A program made the position numbers and the translations under genes. Under the pieces are notes generated by a model. The model saw only the letters and a list, made by a program, of their open reading frames with translations. It ran no database searches and was not told the DNA's origin. Source: Pandoraea thiooxydans (lineage in GTDB: Bacteria; Pseudomonadota; Gammaproteobacteria; Burkholderiales; Burkholderiaceae). From it: a DNA stretch of 64,000 bases. Where the stretch lies: positions 2,046,001-2,110,000 of the forward strand of contig NZ_CP014839.1 in NCBI RefSeq assembly GCF_001931675.1, in the 5' to 3' direction. Each line of letters opens with the position of its first letter. Positions within the stretch are counted from its first letter, which is position 1. Positions 28,202 to 38,545 of this stretch are shown in pieces.

Positions 28202-28306
28202 TGTCCCGTAACGCCACTTAACCCGGAAAACCCCATTCAGCACGATTCGGACGGCGCAACAAAACGCTATTCAATAGCGCCGCCTCGCATTTCCACAGGA
28301 GGAAAC

Positions 28307-29893
28307 ATGGAAGTCCAGACGCCATCCCCGATTGCCTCGGGCGAGCTGCAGCCGCCGCCGGCGCAATTCAATTTCGCCGCGCACGTCGCAGCGCTCAATG
28401 CCGCGCGCGCCGCCAAGCCGGCCTATATCGACGATGCCGGCATGCTCAGCTACGGCGAACTGGCCGATCGCATGCGACGCTGCGCCGGCGCCTTGCGCGC
28501 GCTGGGCATTCACCCCGAAGAGCGTGTGCTGCTGGTGATGCAGGACACCGCCGATCTGCCGGTCGCGTTTCTCGGCGCACTGTATGCGGGTATCGTGCCT
28601 GTGGTCGTCAATACGCTGCTCACCGCAGACGATTACGCTTACATGCTCGGCCATTGCCACGCGCGCGCGGTGATTGCCTCAGGCCCGCTACTGGACACCG
28701 TGCGGCAGGCGCTGGCGCAAAGCGGGCAAGCCGACTGCCAGCTGATCGTGGCCGAGCCCTCGATCGCGACACCCGCCACCGTGCCCGTGTTCAGCGAGTT
28801 GGTCGCCGCGGCCACGCCGGCAGCCCAGGCCGTCGACACCAGCGCCGACGACATTGCATTCTGGCTGTATTCGTCGGGCTCGACCGGCAAGCCCAAGGGC
28901 ACCGTGCACACGCACGCCAACCTTTACTGGACAGCGGAGCTGTATGCCAAGCCATTGCTGGGTATCACTGAAAGCGACATCGTCTTCTCGGCGGCCAAGC
29001 TCTTTTTTGCGTACGGACTGGGCAACGGCCTGACGTTTCCGCTGTCGGTCGGCGCGAGCGTCGTGCTGATGGCCGGGCGCCCGACCGCCGAAGCGGTATT
29101 CGAGCGGCTGGTACAGCATCGCCCGACGATTTTCTATGGCGTGCCCACGCTGTACGCCAATATGCTCGCCTCGCCGCACCTGCCGGCGCGCGAGCAGGTG
29201 GCCCTGCGTGTTTGCACCTCGGCGGGCGAGGCACTGCCGCGCGAGATCGGCGAGCACTTCCGCGCGCACTTTGGCTGCGACATTCTGGATGGCATCGGCT
29301 CGACCGAGATGCTGCACATCTTTTTGTCGAACCGGCCGGGCGACATTCATTACGGCACCACCGGCAAGCCGGTGCCGGGCTACGAGATCGAACTGCGCGA
29401 CGAGGCCGGCCACCCGGTGCCCGACGGCGAGATCGGCGACCTCTACATCAAGGGTCCGAGCGCCGCGCTGATGTACTGGACCAACCGCGAGAAGTCGCGC
29501 GCGACGTTTCTCGGCGAGTGGCTCAGAAGCGGCGACAAATATCGGCGCGACGCCAACGGCTGCTACGTCTATGCCGGGCGCAGCGACGACATGCTCAAGG
29601 TCAGCGGCCAATACGTATCTCCCATCGAAGTGGAAATGGTGCTTACCCAGCACGAATGCGTGTTCGAAGCGGCCGTGGCCGGCGTCACGCACGATGGGCT
29701 GGTCAAGACGCGCGCCTTCGTGGTGCTGCGGCGGGGCTTCACCGGCTCGGACACGTTGGCAGCCGATCTGAAGGCGTTCGTCAAGACCCGCCTGGCGCCG
29801 CACAAGTATCCGCGCGAGATCGTCTTCGTCGACGATCTGCCGAAGACCGCCACCGGTAAAATACAGCGCTTCAAGTTGAGGGAATTGTTATGA
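28307..29893 (+). CDS. bclA: Benzoate-CoA ligase
   Basis: AMP-forming ligase converting benzoate, ATP and CoA to benzoyl-CoA, the inducer and entry substrate of the box pathway. 528 residues. ATP-binding signature YSSGSTGKPKGTVHTH, later YGVPTLY and GIGSTEM, then the GRSDDMLKVSGQYVSP hinge and the catalytic Lys in KTATGKIQRF. CAGGAGGAAAC precedes the ATG. Overlaps the next gene by 4 nt. Confidence 0.94.
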   Translation: MEVQTPSPIASGELQPPPAQFNFAAHVAALNAARAAKPAYIDDAGMLSYGELADRMRRCAGALRALGIHPEERVLLVMQDTADLPVAFLGALYAGIVPVVVNTLLTADDYAYMLGHCHARAVIASGPLLDTVRQALAQSGQADCQLIVAEPSIATPATVPVFSELVAAATPAAQAVDTSADDIAFWLYSSGSTGKPKGTVHTHANLYWTAELYAKPLLGITESDIVFSAAKLFFAYGLGNGLTFPLSVGASVVLMAGRPTAEAVFERLVQHRPTIFYGVPTLYANMLASPHLPAREQVALRVCTSAGEALPREIGEHFRAHFGCDILDGIGSTEMLHIFLSNRPGDIHYGTTGKPVPGYEIELRDEAGHPVPDGEIGDLYIKGPSAALMYWTNREKSRATFLGEWLRSGDKYRRDANGCYVYAGRSDDMLKVSGQYVSPIEVEMVLTQHECVFEAAVAGVTHDGLVKTRAFVVLRRGFTGSDTLAADLKAFVKTRLAPHKYPREIVFVDDLPKTATGKIQRFKLRELL

Positions 29894-30771
29894 GCGCCGA
29901 CGCTTCGCGTTCCGTTGCCGCCGCTTCGTCCGGAACGGCATTGATTTCACTGCCTGCCTCCATATCGACAGGTCCGCTGGAACTCGAATATCAGTGGCTC
30001 GACACAGCCGCGCCCGACGCGCCGCTGGCCGTGTTTCTGCACGAGGGACTCGGATCGGTGGCGATGTGGAAAGACTGGCCGCGAACGCTTTGCGCAACCC
30101 TCGGCATGCGCGGGCTGGTGTACTCGCGCCCCGGCTACGGTCGTTCGAGCCCTCGCGCGGCCGATGAAAAATGGCCGGTGACGTTCATGCATCGCCAGGC
30201 CCGCGAGGTGCTGCCCGCATTGCTCGATGCGCTGGGCGTCGATGCGGATCAGCGCTCGCGCATGTGGCTGGTCGGGCATAGCGACGGCGGTTCGATCGCC
30301 CTGCTCTATGCCGCGGCGTTTCCCGATGCGCTGGCCGGCGCGGTGGTGATCGCGCCGCACGTGTTCGTCGAAGACGTGTCGGTGCAGAACATCGCGCAAG
30401 CCAGGCAGGCCTACACCGATATCGACATGGGCTTGCGTGCGCGCCTGGCGCGCTATCACGATGACGTCGACTCGGCCTTCTGGGGCTGGAACGATATCTG
30501 GCTCGATCCGGCCTTTCGGGACTGGAACATCGAGGGCGCGCTGGGCGCCATACGCTGCCCGTTGCTGGCGGTACAGGGGTTCGACGACGAGTACGGCACG
30601 ATGGCGCAGATGGACAGCATCGGCCACCACGTGCGGCACGCGCAGGTCGTCAAGCTGCCCGGCTGCGGCCACTCACCGCATCGCGACGCGCCGGACGCGC
30701 TGAATCAACACATCAAGGCTTTCGTGAGCTCGCCCGCGGCGCGGCCCGCGCAGCCGGCGCAGTTGCCGTAG
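29890..30771 (+). CDS. Alpha/beta hydrolase of the box cluster
   Basis: 293-residue alpha/beta-fold hydrolase: HEGLGS oxyanion region, GHSDGGS nucleophile elbow, and late Asp (FDDEYG) and His (GCGHSPH). Start overlaps the ligase stop (ATGA). A thioesterase role that prevents CoA trapping, or a lactone hydrolase role, would fit; the substrate is unproven. Its last 59 bases overlap the end of the LysR gene on the other strand. Confidence 0.85.
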   Translation: MSADASRSVAAASSGTALISLPASISTGPLELEYQWLDTAAPDAPLAVFLHEGLGSVAMWKDWPRTLCATLGMRGLVYSRPGYGRSSPRAADEKWPVTFMHRQAREVLPALLDALGVDADQRSRMWLVGHSDGGSIALLYAAAFPDALAGAVVIAPHVFVEDVSVQNIAQARQAYTDIDMGLRARLARYHDDVDSAFWGWNDIWLDPAFRDWNIEGALGAIRCPLLAVQGFDDEYGTMAQMDSIGHHVRHAQVVKLPGCGHSPHRDAPDALNQHIKAFVSSPAARPAQPAQLP

Positions 30772-31744
30772 CCGCCGCAGGCCCGGCCGATTCCGGTACG
30801 CGCGCGGTGAATACCGCTTCGATCCGTTGCGCGTTGGCCGGCTCGCTGGCCGACCCGCGACTGTCCTGCGCGACCAGTTCGCGAATCGTATCGAGAAACA
30901 GTTTGAGCGCCGGCGACACGTCGTCGGCGCGATAAATCGCATATAACGGCACCTCCGGCACGGCCGGGCTCAGGCGCCGGAACACCACCCCGGCTGGCGC
31001 GATGTGCGCGATCGAGGCCGGCAGCAGGGCTACCCCGAAATCGGCCCGCACCAGACTCAACAGCGTTTGCACTTCGATCACCTGCTGGCGGATCCGCGGC
31101 GTGAAACCCGCCTGCACGCAGCACTGGTAAAGAAAGTCGGCAAACCGGGACTGCCCCAGACCAAACGAGACGAACGGATCGCCAGCCAGGTCGGCCAGCG
31201 CGAGTTCGTCCTGGCCGGCCAGGCGATGCGTCTCGGGCAGCACCGCCATGATCGGCTCGTACAGCAGCACTTCGTTGCACAGGTTCGGGTCGTCGTGGCT
31301 CATGCGAAAGAAGCACACGTCGATGCGCCGCTCACTCAAGGCCGCGAGTTGCGCCGCGGGCGTCATCTCGCGCAGGTTCCACGATACATCCGGATAGCGC
31401 TCGCGAAATACGTGCATGGCGCGCGGAATCACCCCGACCATCACCGAACTGATCATGCCGATTTCCAGCTTGCCGAGCTGGCCACGCCCGGTTTGCCGCG
31501 TCAGGTCGAGCGCGCGCTCGATCTGCGCGAAGATCAGCGGCACCTGATCCTTGAGGGTTTGCCCGGCCGCGGTCAGTTCGACGCGATGGTGCGTCCGCAC
31601 GAACAGCGGCGTGCCGATCTCCTCCTCGAGCAACCGGATTTGCTGGCTGAGTGGCGGCTGGGACATGTTGAGCCGGGCCGCGGCGCGCCCGAAGTGCAGC
31701 TCGTCGGCAAGCACCGCGAAGTAACGCAAGAGACGGATGTCCAT
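30713..31744 (-). CDS. LysR family transcriptional regulator
   Basis: 343-residue LTTR with N-terminal HTH (MDIRLLRYFAVLADELHFGRAAARLNMSQPPLSQQI region, split over residues 1-35) and a periplasmic-binding-like effector domain. The CatR/BenM-like opening suggests an aromatic or organic-acid inducer. The start at 31744 gives the canonical LysR N-terminus; the open frame to 31969 is not used. A 35-residue Ala/Pro-rich tail makes it longer than usual and runs into the 3' end of the box hydrolase gene. It is divergent from the tandem-amidohydrolase operon, its likely target. Confidence 0.92.
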   Translation of the reverse strand: MDIRLLRYFAVLADELHFGRAAARLNMSQPPLSQQIRLLEEEIGTPLFVRTHHRVELTAAGQTLKDQVPLIFAQIERALDLTRQTGRGQLGKLEIGMISSVMVGVIPRAMHVFRERYPDVSWNLREMTPAAQLAALSERRIDVCFFRMSHDDPNLCNEVLLYEPIMAVLPETHRLAGQDELALADLAGDPFVSFGLGQSRFADFLYQCCVQAGFTPRIRQQVIEVQTLLSLVRADFGVALLPASIAHIAPAGVVFRRLSPAVPEVPLYAIYRADDVSPALKLFLDTIRELVAQDSRGSASEPANAQRIEAVFTARVPESAGPAAATATAPAARAAPRASSRKP

Positions 31745-31995
31745 ATCGCCATATCGAATAAGTATCAAACATCGCTTTAAATAATATTGTACAGAGCGCA
31801 TCGCGATCGTGATACTGCGACTCAAGCAGCAGTGCACGTCATGTGTCACCTGATGCAGGGCGGGGGAAAGCGCGGCAACGCGCTTAGTAAAAGGCCGTGG
31901 CAAGACGTGGCTGCCCGCGATTAGAAGGTTGGAGTGGAGCCCGCTGCAATGGCAGCAGGGTCTGGCCAACTTCCCTGTCTTAGGAGATCGAGTAC

Positions 31996-32940
31996 ATGAT
32001 TATCGATACCAGCTGCTACCCGACCGACGTGGTCGATCTGGCCTGGCGGCACGATGGCGAGCCGTTTTCCGGCGAGCGCCTGCTGCAAATGATGGACGGC
32101 CCTTACCGGATCAACGGCAAGCCGCGCCGCATCGACCGCGCGTTCATCCAGCCCCCGCAGGGCAACACCATCTACACCTGGACCGACGGCGTGCAAAGCG
32201 GGCGCGAGGCGATCGACGCCTACATGGCGTACACCCTGAAACTGGTCCAGCAGTATCCCGACCGCTTCCTCGGCTGCTTCGTCTATAACCCCCGCTGCGG
32301 CGTGCAAAACGGCGTCGAGGCCATCGAGCGCTATGTCACCGAACACGGCTTCAAGATGGTGCAGATGCAGGCCAACATGCATGCGTACCGGCCCGACCGG
32401 GCGATCGACTGGGTGCGGCCCGCGTTCGAAAAATGCGCCGAGCTCGGCGTGCCGGTAAAACTGCATACCGGCGACGGCCCATACAGCATTCCCACCGAGT
32501 GGGTGCCGATGATCAAGGAATTCCCCAATGTGAATTTCATCATGGCGCACTTCGGCGTGCAGACCGGCGGCGTGTATTGCTTCGAGCCCTTCCAGTGGGC
32601 GATGGAGCTGCCCAACGTGTACTGCGAGTCGAGCTGGTGCCTGCAATCGCGCATCGTCGAGTTCTCGAAGGTACTGCCCAAGCACAAGATTCTCTACGGC
32701 TCGGATACCCCTCCCAACGAGCCCGGCATGTGGCTGCGCCTGCTCGAAGTGCTGTGCACCGAGCCGCCGCAAGGGCTCAACCTCGACGAAGACACGCTCG
32801 AGGACTATCTCGGCAACAACCTCGCCCGCATGATCGGCCTGGCGCCGACCGAGCCGCCGCGCAGCGTCGAGCAGGCCGAAGCCCAGCTGGCTGCCTACGG
32901 CATCGAAAACAAACATTACCTGGCGACGCTGGTTGCCTGA
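31996..32940 (+). CDS. Amidohydrolase-2 paralogue lacking the HxH motif
   Basis: 314-residue TIM-barrel protein of the ACMSD-like amidohydrolase group. Compared with the next gene, the strand-1 metal motif DTHLHPT has become DTSCYPT (Ser 6, Tyr 8), while HTGDGPY, AHFGVQTGG and YGSDTPPNEPG remain. About three quarters of the first 60 residues match the neighbour. It may be a catalytically altered partner forming a hetero-oligomer with it. GGAGATCGAGTAC precedes the ATG. First gene of an operon divergent from the LysR gene. Confidence 0.88.
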   Translation: MIIDTSCYPTDVVDLAWRHDGEPFSGERLLQMMDGPYRINGKPRRIDRAFIQPPQGNTIYTWTDGVQSGREAIDAYMAYTLKLVQQYPDRFLGCFVYNPRCGVQNGVEAIERYVTEHGFKMVQMQANMHAYRPDRAIDWVRPAFEKCAELGVPVKLHTGDGPYSIPTEWVPMIKEFPNVNFIMAHFGVQTGGVYCFEPFQWAMELPNVYCESSWCLQSRIVEFSKVLPKHKILYGSDTPPNEPGMWLRLLEVLCTEPPQGLNLDEDTLEDYLGNNLARMIGLAPTEPPRSVEQAEAQLAAYGIENKHYLATLVA

Positions 32941-32955
32941 GCGGGAGTCCTTTCA

Positions 32956-33864
32956 ATGATCATCGATACCCATCTGCACCCGACCAACCTCGTCGACGAG
33001 GCATGGCGCCACACCGGCGAGCCGTTTACCGGCGAGCGCCTGCTCAAGTTGATGGACGGGCCCTACATCATCAACGGCAAGCCGCGCCGCATCGACATGG
33101 GCTTCATCCAGCCGCCGCCCGGCAACACCGGCTACCGCGACGGCAACCGGCGCGGTCGCGAAGGCATTCGCGACTATATGAAGTACATCGCTGAATTGAC
33201 GCAGAAGTACCCTGACCGCTTCATCGGCAACTTCACCTACAACCCGCGCTGGGGTCCGGAAAATGGCGCCGCGGAGCTCGAATTCCACGTCAAGGAATAC
33301 GGCTTCAAGATGCTCAAGCTGCACGCCAACATGCACGGTTACCGGCCCGACCGCGCGCTCGACTGGCTGCGTCCGGCCATGAAGAAATGCGCCGAGCTCG
33401 GCGTGGTGGTCCTGATTCACACGGGTGACGGCCCCTACACGATTCCGACGCAGTTCTACCCGATCATCCGCGAGTTTCCGATGGTCAATTTCATCATCGG
33501 ACACTTCGGCATCCAAACCGGCGGCAACTATTCGTTCGAAGCGTTCTGGATGGCGATGGACACGCCCAACGTGTACTGCGAGTCGGGCTGGTGCTTCCAG
33601 TCGCGCATCGTCGAGTTCGCCAAGCAATTGCCGCGCAACAAGATCGTGTTCGGCACCGATTCGCCGCCCAACGAACCCGGCATGTGGCTGCGCGAGCTGG
33701 AAGTCCTGTGCTCTCCCGAACCGCAAGGCATGGGCCTGGACGAGGACGGACTGGAGGACTACATGGGCAACAACATTGCCCGCCTGGTGGGCATCGAGCC
33801 GACCAAGCCGCCGAAAGACCTGGAAGAAGCGCAAAAGCGCCTGACCAGTACGTATGTGAAGTGA
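32956..33864 (+). CDS. Amidohydrolase-2 (ACMSD-like) enzyme
   Basis: 302-residue metal-dependent TIM-barrel enzyme with the full ligand set: DTHLHP (His 6, His 8), HTGDGPY, GHFGIQTG and FGTDSPPNEPG. Relatives are decarboxylases or hydrolases of ring-derived acids. Begins 15 bases after the first paralogue, with GGGAGTCC upstream. Neighbouring UbiD and UbiX genes suggest an aromatic or heterocyclic acid pathway, but the substrate is unknown. Confidence 0.88.
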   Translation: MIIDTHLHPTNLVDEAWRHTGEPFTGERLLKLMDGPYIINGKPRRIDMGFIQPPPGNTGYRDGNRRGREGIRDYMKYIAELTQKYPDRFIGNFTYNPRWGPENGAAELEFHVKEYGFKMLKLHANMHGYRPDRALDWLRPAMKKCAELGVVVLIHTGDGPYTIPTQFYPIIREFPMVNFIIGHFGIQTGGNYSFEAFWMAMDTPNVYCESGWCFQSRIVEFAKQLPRNKIVFGTDSPPNEPGMWLRELEVLCSPEPQGMGLDEDGLEDYMGNNIARLVGIEPTKPPKDLEEAQKRLTSTYVK

Positions 33865-33921
33865 CGTTCACCGCGGGCGCGTTTTCCCGGAATCCGCGCC
33901 CGCTTCTTGCAGAGGTATACG

Positions 33922-35325
33922 ATGACCTTGGGGTCTTTTGCCGAGATGCGGAATGTGCAGGACTTTCACGCATTCGTGAACGCATACCGCGATTGCTTTC
34001 CCGACGACGTTCTGACCGTTGGCCAGACGCTGTCCGCCGATCAGGACGTGACTGCCCTGGTGGTCGAGCTGGCCGCTCAAAACCGGCATCCCATGGTCGT
34101 GTGCGAGCGCGTCGACGGTCTGGACGTGCCGCTGGCGACCAACGTGTTCGCCTCGCGCGAGCGCATCGCCCGCCTGTTCGGCGTTGAACCCGGCCAGTTG
34201 CACGCGGCGTATCAGCAGCGCGCTAACGCGCCCGTCGCGCCGTGCTACGTGGCCAGCGGACCGATTCTCGACGAAGTGATCGAGGGCGACGCCGTCGATC
34301 TGGCGCAACTGCCGATGATCAGGCATTTCCAGAGCGATCGCGCCCCTTATGTGACCAACGCCGTGATCATCGCCGAGGATCCGGTCACGGGTGTTGCCAA
34401 TCTCAGTTATCACCGCTCGATGCGGCACGCGCGCAACGCGCTGGCCACCAGCCTCCACTCGCGTGGGCATTTGTGGCGCATGCTGCAGGCCGCGCGCGCG
34501 CGGGGCGACGAACTGCGCGTGGCGATGGTCATCGGCGCGCATCCGTTATTCATGCTGGCGGCGTCGGCACGCGTGCCGTTCGGCACCGACGAGCGCACGA
34601 TTGCCGGTGGCTTGCTGGGCGCGCCGCTCGAGCTGGTGCGCACGCCGCGTTACGGCATTGGCGTGCCGGCCTATGCCGAATTCGTGCTGGAGGGAGCGAT
34701 CGATCCGTCCGCCTACGCGGAGGAAGGTCCTTTCGGGGAATTCACCGGCTACTCGTCGGACCGCTCGACCAACAACGTGCTGCGCGTCGATACCCTGATG
34801 CGGCGGCGCGATGCCTGGCTGGTCGACGTGGTCGGCGGCCCCTATGCCGAACACCTGACGCTGGCGCGCCTGCCGCGCGAGGCCGAAATGAGCGAGAAGC
34901 TCAAGGCACGCTTCCCGTCGGTCACCGCGCTGCACTACCCCAATTCGGGCACGCATTTCCACTGCTATGTGGCGCTTGATCAGACGCGTGACGGCGAAGC
35001 GCGACAGATCATGCTCGCCCTGCTCGGCTGGGACCCGTACCTGAAAACGGTGATCGCAGTCGACCAGGACATCGACATCACCGATGACGCGCAAGTCCTG
35101 TGGGCGATGGCCACTCACTTTCAGCCGCACCAGGATCTGTTCGTGGTCGACGGGCTGCCCGGCAGCCCGCTCGATCCTTCGTCGTCGGTCGATGGCACCA
35201 CCTCGCGCCTGGGCATCGATGCCACGCGTGGCTCACGTTTCGAAGGCAAGCGCGCAGTGGTCGAGACGGCCGCGCTCGAGCGGGCGCGAACCTTGCTGCA
35301 GCGCCTGGCGGGAGCGCGTCCATGA
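33922..35325 (+). CDS. UbiD-family prenylated-FMN (de)carboxylase
   Basis: 467-residue enzyme that adds or removes CO2 on an unsaturated or aromatic acid using prenyl-FMN. The catalytic Arg/Glu/Glu set is visible as YHRSMRH and EGPFGEFTGY. The ATG at 33922 follows CAGAGGTATACG; a TTG 15 bases earlier is also open. It is coupled to the following UbiX gene by ATGA overlap. Not the housekeeping ubiquinone enzyme by context; the substrate is unknown. Confidence 0.9.
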   Translation: MTLGSFAEMRNVQDFHAFVNAYRDCFPDDVLTVGQTLSADQDVTALVVELAAQNRHPMVVCERVDGLDVPLATNVFASRERIARLFGVEPGQLHAAYQQRANAPVAPCYVASGPILDEVIEGDAVDLAQLPMIRHFQSDRAPYVTNAVIIAEDPVTGVANLSYHRSMRHARNALATSLHSRGHLWRMLQAARARGDELRVAMVIGAHPLFMLAASARVPFGTDERTIAGGLLGAPLELVRTPRYGIGVPAYAEFVLEGAIDPSAYAEEGPFGEFTGYSSDRSTNNVLRVDTLMRRRDAWLVDVVGGPYAEHLTLARLPREAEMSEKLKARFPSVTALHYPNSGTHFHCYVALDQTRDGEARQIMLALLGWDPYLKTVIAVDQDIDITDDAQVLWAMATHFQPHQDLFVVDGLPGSPLDPSSSVDGTTSRLGIDATRGSRFEGKRAVVETAALERARTLLQRLAGARP

Positions 35326-35966
35326 ATGCCCGAATGACGGCGGCGGTGCCACGCACGCGTCTGGTGGTCGGCATCAGCGGCGCGTCCGGCTTCGTCTATG
35401 GCGCGCGGCTGCTCGAGCTGCTGCGCACGCTCGATGTCGAGACGCATCTGGTAATCACGCGCGCGGCGCAGCTCACGATGGCTCACGAGACCGATTACAA
35501 GCTCGCCGACATCGTCGCCCGCGCCGACGTCTACCACCGTGCCGACAATGTCGCCGCCAGCATCGCCAGCGGATCGTTTCGCACGTTGGGCATGATCGTC
35601 GCGCCGTGTTCGATGAAAACGCTGGCAGAGATCGCCTGCGGCGCATCGTCCAGCCTGCTGACCCGAGCGGCCGACGTCACGCTCAAGGAACGGCGCCCGC
35701 TCGTGCTGCTCGCGCGCGAGACGCCGCTGACCCTGGCGCATCTGCGCAACATGCTGAGCATCACCGAAATGGGCGGCATCGTCGCGCCGCCGGTGCCGGC
35801 CTTCTACGCGCGCCCGGCAAGCCTGGCGCAGATGGTGGATCACACGCTGGGCCGCGCGCTCGACCTGTTCGGCCTGGACGCCGGCACCGCATTGCGCTGG
35901 GGCGAGACAGACACCGATTCACCCATTTGTAAGCAACACCCATCCATCACCAAGGAGCACGCATGA
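35322..35966 (+). CDS. UbiX/Pad1-type flavin prenyltransferase
   Basis: 214-residue enzyme that makes prenyl-FMN for the adjacent UbiD-like protein from FMN and dimethylallyl phosphate. [18 protein letters not shown] is the FMN-binding opening, [11 protein letters not shown] and [13 protein letters not shown] are conserved UbiX segments. Start overlaps the UbiD stop and the stop overlaps the CobW start, so all three are translationally coupled. Confidence 0.93.
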   Translation: MNARMTAAVPRTRLVVGISGASGFVYGARLLELLRTLDVETHLVITRAAQLTMAHETDYKLADIVARADVYHRADNVAASIASGSFRTLGMIVAPCSMKTLAEIACGASSSLLTRAADVTLKERRPLVLLARETPLTLAHLRNMLSITEMGGIVAPPVPAFYARPASLAQMVDHTLGRALDLFGLDAGTALRWGETDTDSPICKQHPSITKEHA

Positions 35967-37081
35967 ACACCTTGCCAATGACACACGACGACCCTCACAA
36001 AATCCCCGTCACGGTGCTCACCGGATTCCTCGGCGCGGGCAAGACCACGCTGTTGAACTACATCCTGCGCGAGAAGCACGGACGCAAGATCGCCGTGATC
36101 GAAAACGAGTTTGGCGAAATCGGCATCGACGGCGGCCTGGTGCTCGAATCGACCGAGGAAATCTACGAGATGACCAACGGTTGCATCTGCTGCGTGGGTG
36201 CCGTGCGCGAAGATCTCGTGCGCATCATCAAGATGCTGCTCGAGCGGCCCGAGCGGCTCGACCACATCATCGTCGAGACCAGCGGGCTGGCCGATCCTTA
36301 CCCGGTGGCGCAAACCTTTTTCATCGACGATCCGGTCGCCCGCCAGGTCACGCTCGATGCGATCGTCACGATGGTCGACGCCAAGCACATCACCGCGCAT
36401 CTGGATGACGTGAAGCTCGACGGCATCGACAACCAGGCGGTCGATCAGATCGTCTGCGCCGACCGCATCGTGATCAACAAGGTCGATTTGGTCGATGCGC
36501 GCGAAATCGAAGCGCTTACCGAGCGGATCCGCGGCCTGAATGCCACGGCCGACATCGTCACCTCGAACTACGCGCAGATCGATCTCGGCAAGATCCTTGG
36601 CATCGGCGCTTTCGAAGTTTCCCAGCGCCTGATGCAGATCGGCGACGACCATGCGGCCGGACAGACCGAACAGGCCGAGCATCCCGACACGCACGGCCAC
36701 GGTGACCATGGCGATCACGCGCCACACGCACCGGATCACGAGCACGCGGAGTTCTCCCACGAGGCGCATGACCACCAGCACGACCCGAGCGTATCGTCGG
36801 TCGGCATCGAGGTGTCGTCCGACGTCGATATTGCCGCCATGCAGCGCTGGATCGACGAACTGCGGGCGGCCGACTCGGAGGACCTGTTCCGCATGAAAGG
36901 CATCCTGGCCGTCAAGGGCGAGGAGCATCGCTACGTGCTGCAAGGCGTGCATAGTTTGATCGAGTTTCGCCCCGCCCAGCCGTGGGGGTGCGAGCCGCGC
37001 TCGAGCCGTGTCGTTTTCATTGGACGCGACCTCGATCGGGCGGCCTTGAACCAACGTTTCGAGGCGTGTTTAGCTGCATGA
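35963..37081 (+). CDS. CobW/COG0523 GTPase with His-rich loop
   Basis: 372-residue G3E GTPase: P-loop GFLGAGKT at 21-28, GCICC at 73-77, NKVD, and a His/Asp-rich loop at about 239-273 with more than a dozen His, typical of zinc-handling members. ATGA coupling to UbiX. Its place in an operon with two metal-dependent amidohydrolases and a deaminase-type amidohydrolase suggests a dedicated metal insertase. Confidence 0.93.
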   Translation: MNTLPMTHDDPHKIPVTVLTGFLGAGKTTLLNYILREKHGRKIAVIENEFGEIGIDGGLVLESTEEIYEMTNGCICCVGAVREDLVRIIKMLLERPERLDHIIVETSGLADPYPVAQTFFIDDPVARQVTLDAIVTMVDAKHITAHLDDVKLDGIDNQAVDQIVCADRIVINKVDLVDAREIEALTERIRGLNATADIVTSNYAQIDLGKILGIGAFEVSQRLMQIGDDHAAGQTEQAEHPDTHGHGDHGDHAPHAPDHEHAEFSHEAHDHQHDPSVSSVGIEVSSDVDIAAMQRWIDELRAADSEDLFRMKGILAVKGEEHRYVLQGVHSLIEFRPAQPWGCEPRSSRVVFIGRDLDRAALNQRFEACLAA

Positions 37082-37155
37082 ACTAGAGTTATTCCATACG
37101 GGCGCATAACGCCGAACGGCAACGCCCAATCCATAACGATATTCAGGAGACAACG

Positions 37156-38517
37156 ATGGACAAACCCGTACACCCGGTCGACAAGGTTCTGCCCGCGCGG
37201 CAAATGATCACGCTCGGGCTGCAGCATATGCTGGTGGCTTACATCGGCGCTATCGCGGTGCCGTTGATCGTAGCGTCGGCGCTGAAGATGTCGCAGGCCG
37301 ACACCATCGTGCTGATCAGCACCGCGCTTTTCTGTTCGGGCATCGCGACCTTGATGCAAACCGTGGGCTTCTGGAAATTCGGCGTGCGCCTGCCGATTCT
37401 CCAGGGGGTAGCGTTCAGCAGCGTAGGCCCGGTGATCGCGATCGGCACCAATCCGCAGGTCGGCTTCGCCGGTGTGTGCGGCGCGGTCATCGGCGCGGGC
37501 GTCTTTACGATGATCGCCGCGCCCTTCGTCGGGCGATTGCGGCGCTTCTTCCCGCCCGTGGTCACCGGCTGCATCGTCACCGTCATCGGCCTCCAGCTGT
37601 TTCCGGTCGCCTACGAATGGGTCGGCGGCGGGCGCACGACCCCGCACTTCGGCGCGCCGCTGTTTCTGGCCGTGTCGCTGATCGTGCTGATCACCATCCT
37701 TTGCATCAACCGCTACGGCAGCGCGTTGATGCGGAATCTGGCGGTGTTGATCGGCCTGATCGTCGGCGCGGGCCTGGCCTGCGCGCTGGGCATGGGCGAC
37801 TACAGCGGCGTGGCGCACGCGCCGTGGGTGACGGTGCCGTATCCATTCCATTTCGGCGCGCCGATTTTCAGCATCGTGCCGATTGCCACCATGATCGTCG
37901 TGATGATCGTGCAGATGGTCGAGTCGATGGGCCTGTTTCTCGCCATTGGCGACATCGTCGACAAGCACATCAGCGAAGCCGACGTCATCAAGGGTCTGCG
38001 CGCCAATGGCCTGGCCAGCGCGATCGCCGGGATGTTCGCCGCGTTTCCGTTCATCGCCTTCATGGAAAACGTGGGCGTGGTGATTCTCACCGGGGTGCGC
38101 AGCCGCTGGGTGGTTGCCGTGAGCGGCATCCTGATGTGCGTGGTAGCGCTGGTGCCGAAGGTCGGCGCGGTGTTCGCCTCGACCCCCGCGGCCGCGCTCG
38201 GCGGCGCCGGTCTGGCGATGTTCGGGGTGGTGGTAGCCGCCGGCGTGCAGACGCTGTCCAAGGTCGACTACGAACACAACCGGTATAACGTGCTGATCGT
38301 CGGCTTCACCCTGGCAACCGCGCTGATCCCGGTCATGGCGCCGGCCGTCTTCAAGCAAATGCCTGAATGGACGCAGCCGTTCCTGCACAGCAGTGTGGTG
38401 ATCGCCTGCATCGTTTCGGTCATCCTCAATGGCCTGCTCAACGGGCTAAAAAGCTCGGTGGTCCATGCCGAACACGTGCTGGACGATGCATCGCAACGCG
38501 CGATCGACGGCGTTTGA
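37156..38517 (+). CDS. NCS2 nucleobase/xanthine-uracil permease
   Basis: 453-residue proton symporter of the nucleobase:cation symporter-2 family with about 12-14 hydrophobic segments. The QMVESMGLFLAIGD stretch and the following AFPFIAFMENVGV correspond to the substrate-binding signature of this family. CAGGAGACAACG precedes the ATG. Followed within 30 bases by a deaminase-type amidohydrolase, so a purine, pyrimidine or similar heterocycle is the expected cargo. Confidence 0.92.
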   Translation: MDKPVHPVDKVLPARQMITLGLQHMLVAYIGAIAVPLIVASALKMSQADTIVLISTALFCSGIATLMQTVGFWKFGVRLPILQGVAFSSVGPVIAIGTNPQVGFAGVCGAVIGAGVFTMIAAPFVGRLRRFFPPVVTGCIVTVIGLQLFPVAYEWVGGGRTTPHFGAPLFLAVSLIVLITILCINRYGSALMRNLAVLIGLIVGAGLACALGMGDYSGVAHAPWVTVPYPFHFGAPIFSIVPIATMIVVMIVQMVESMGLFLAIGDIVDKHISEADVIKGLRANGLASAIAGMFAAFPFIAFMENVGVVILTGVRSRWVVAVSGILMCVVALVPKVGAVFASTPAAALGGAGLAMFGVVVAAGVQTLSKVDYEHNRYNVLIVGFTLATALIPVMAPAVFKQMPEWTQPFLHSSVVIACIVSVILNGLLNGLKSSVVHAEHVLDDASQRAIDGV

Positions 38518-38545
38518 CCACTCGGGCCCGGTAAAGGAAATACGC

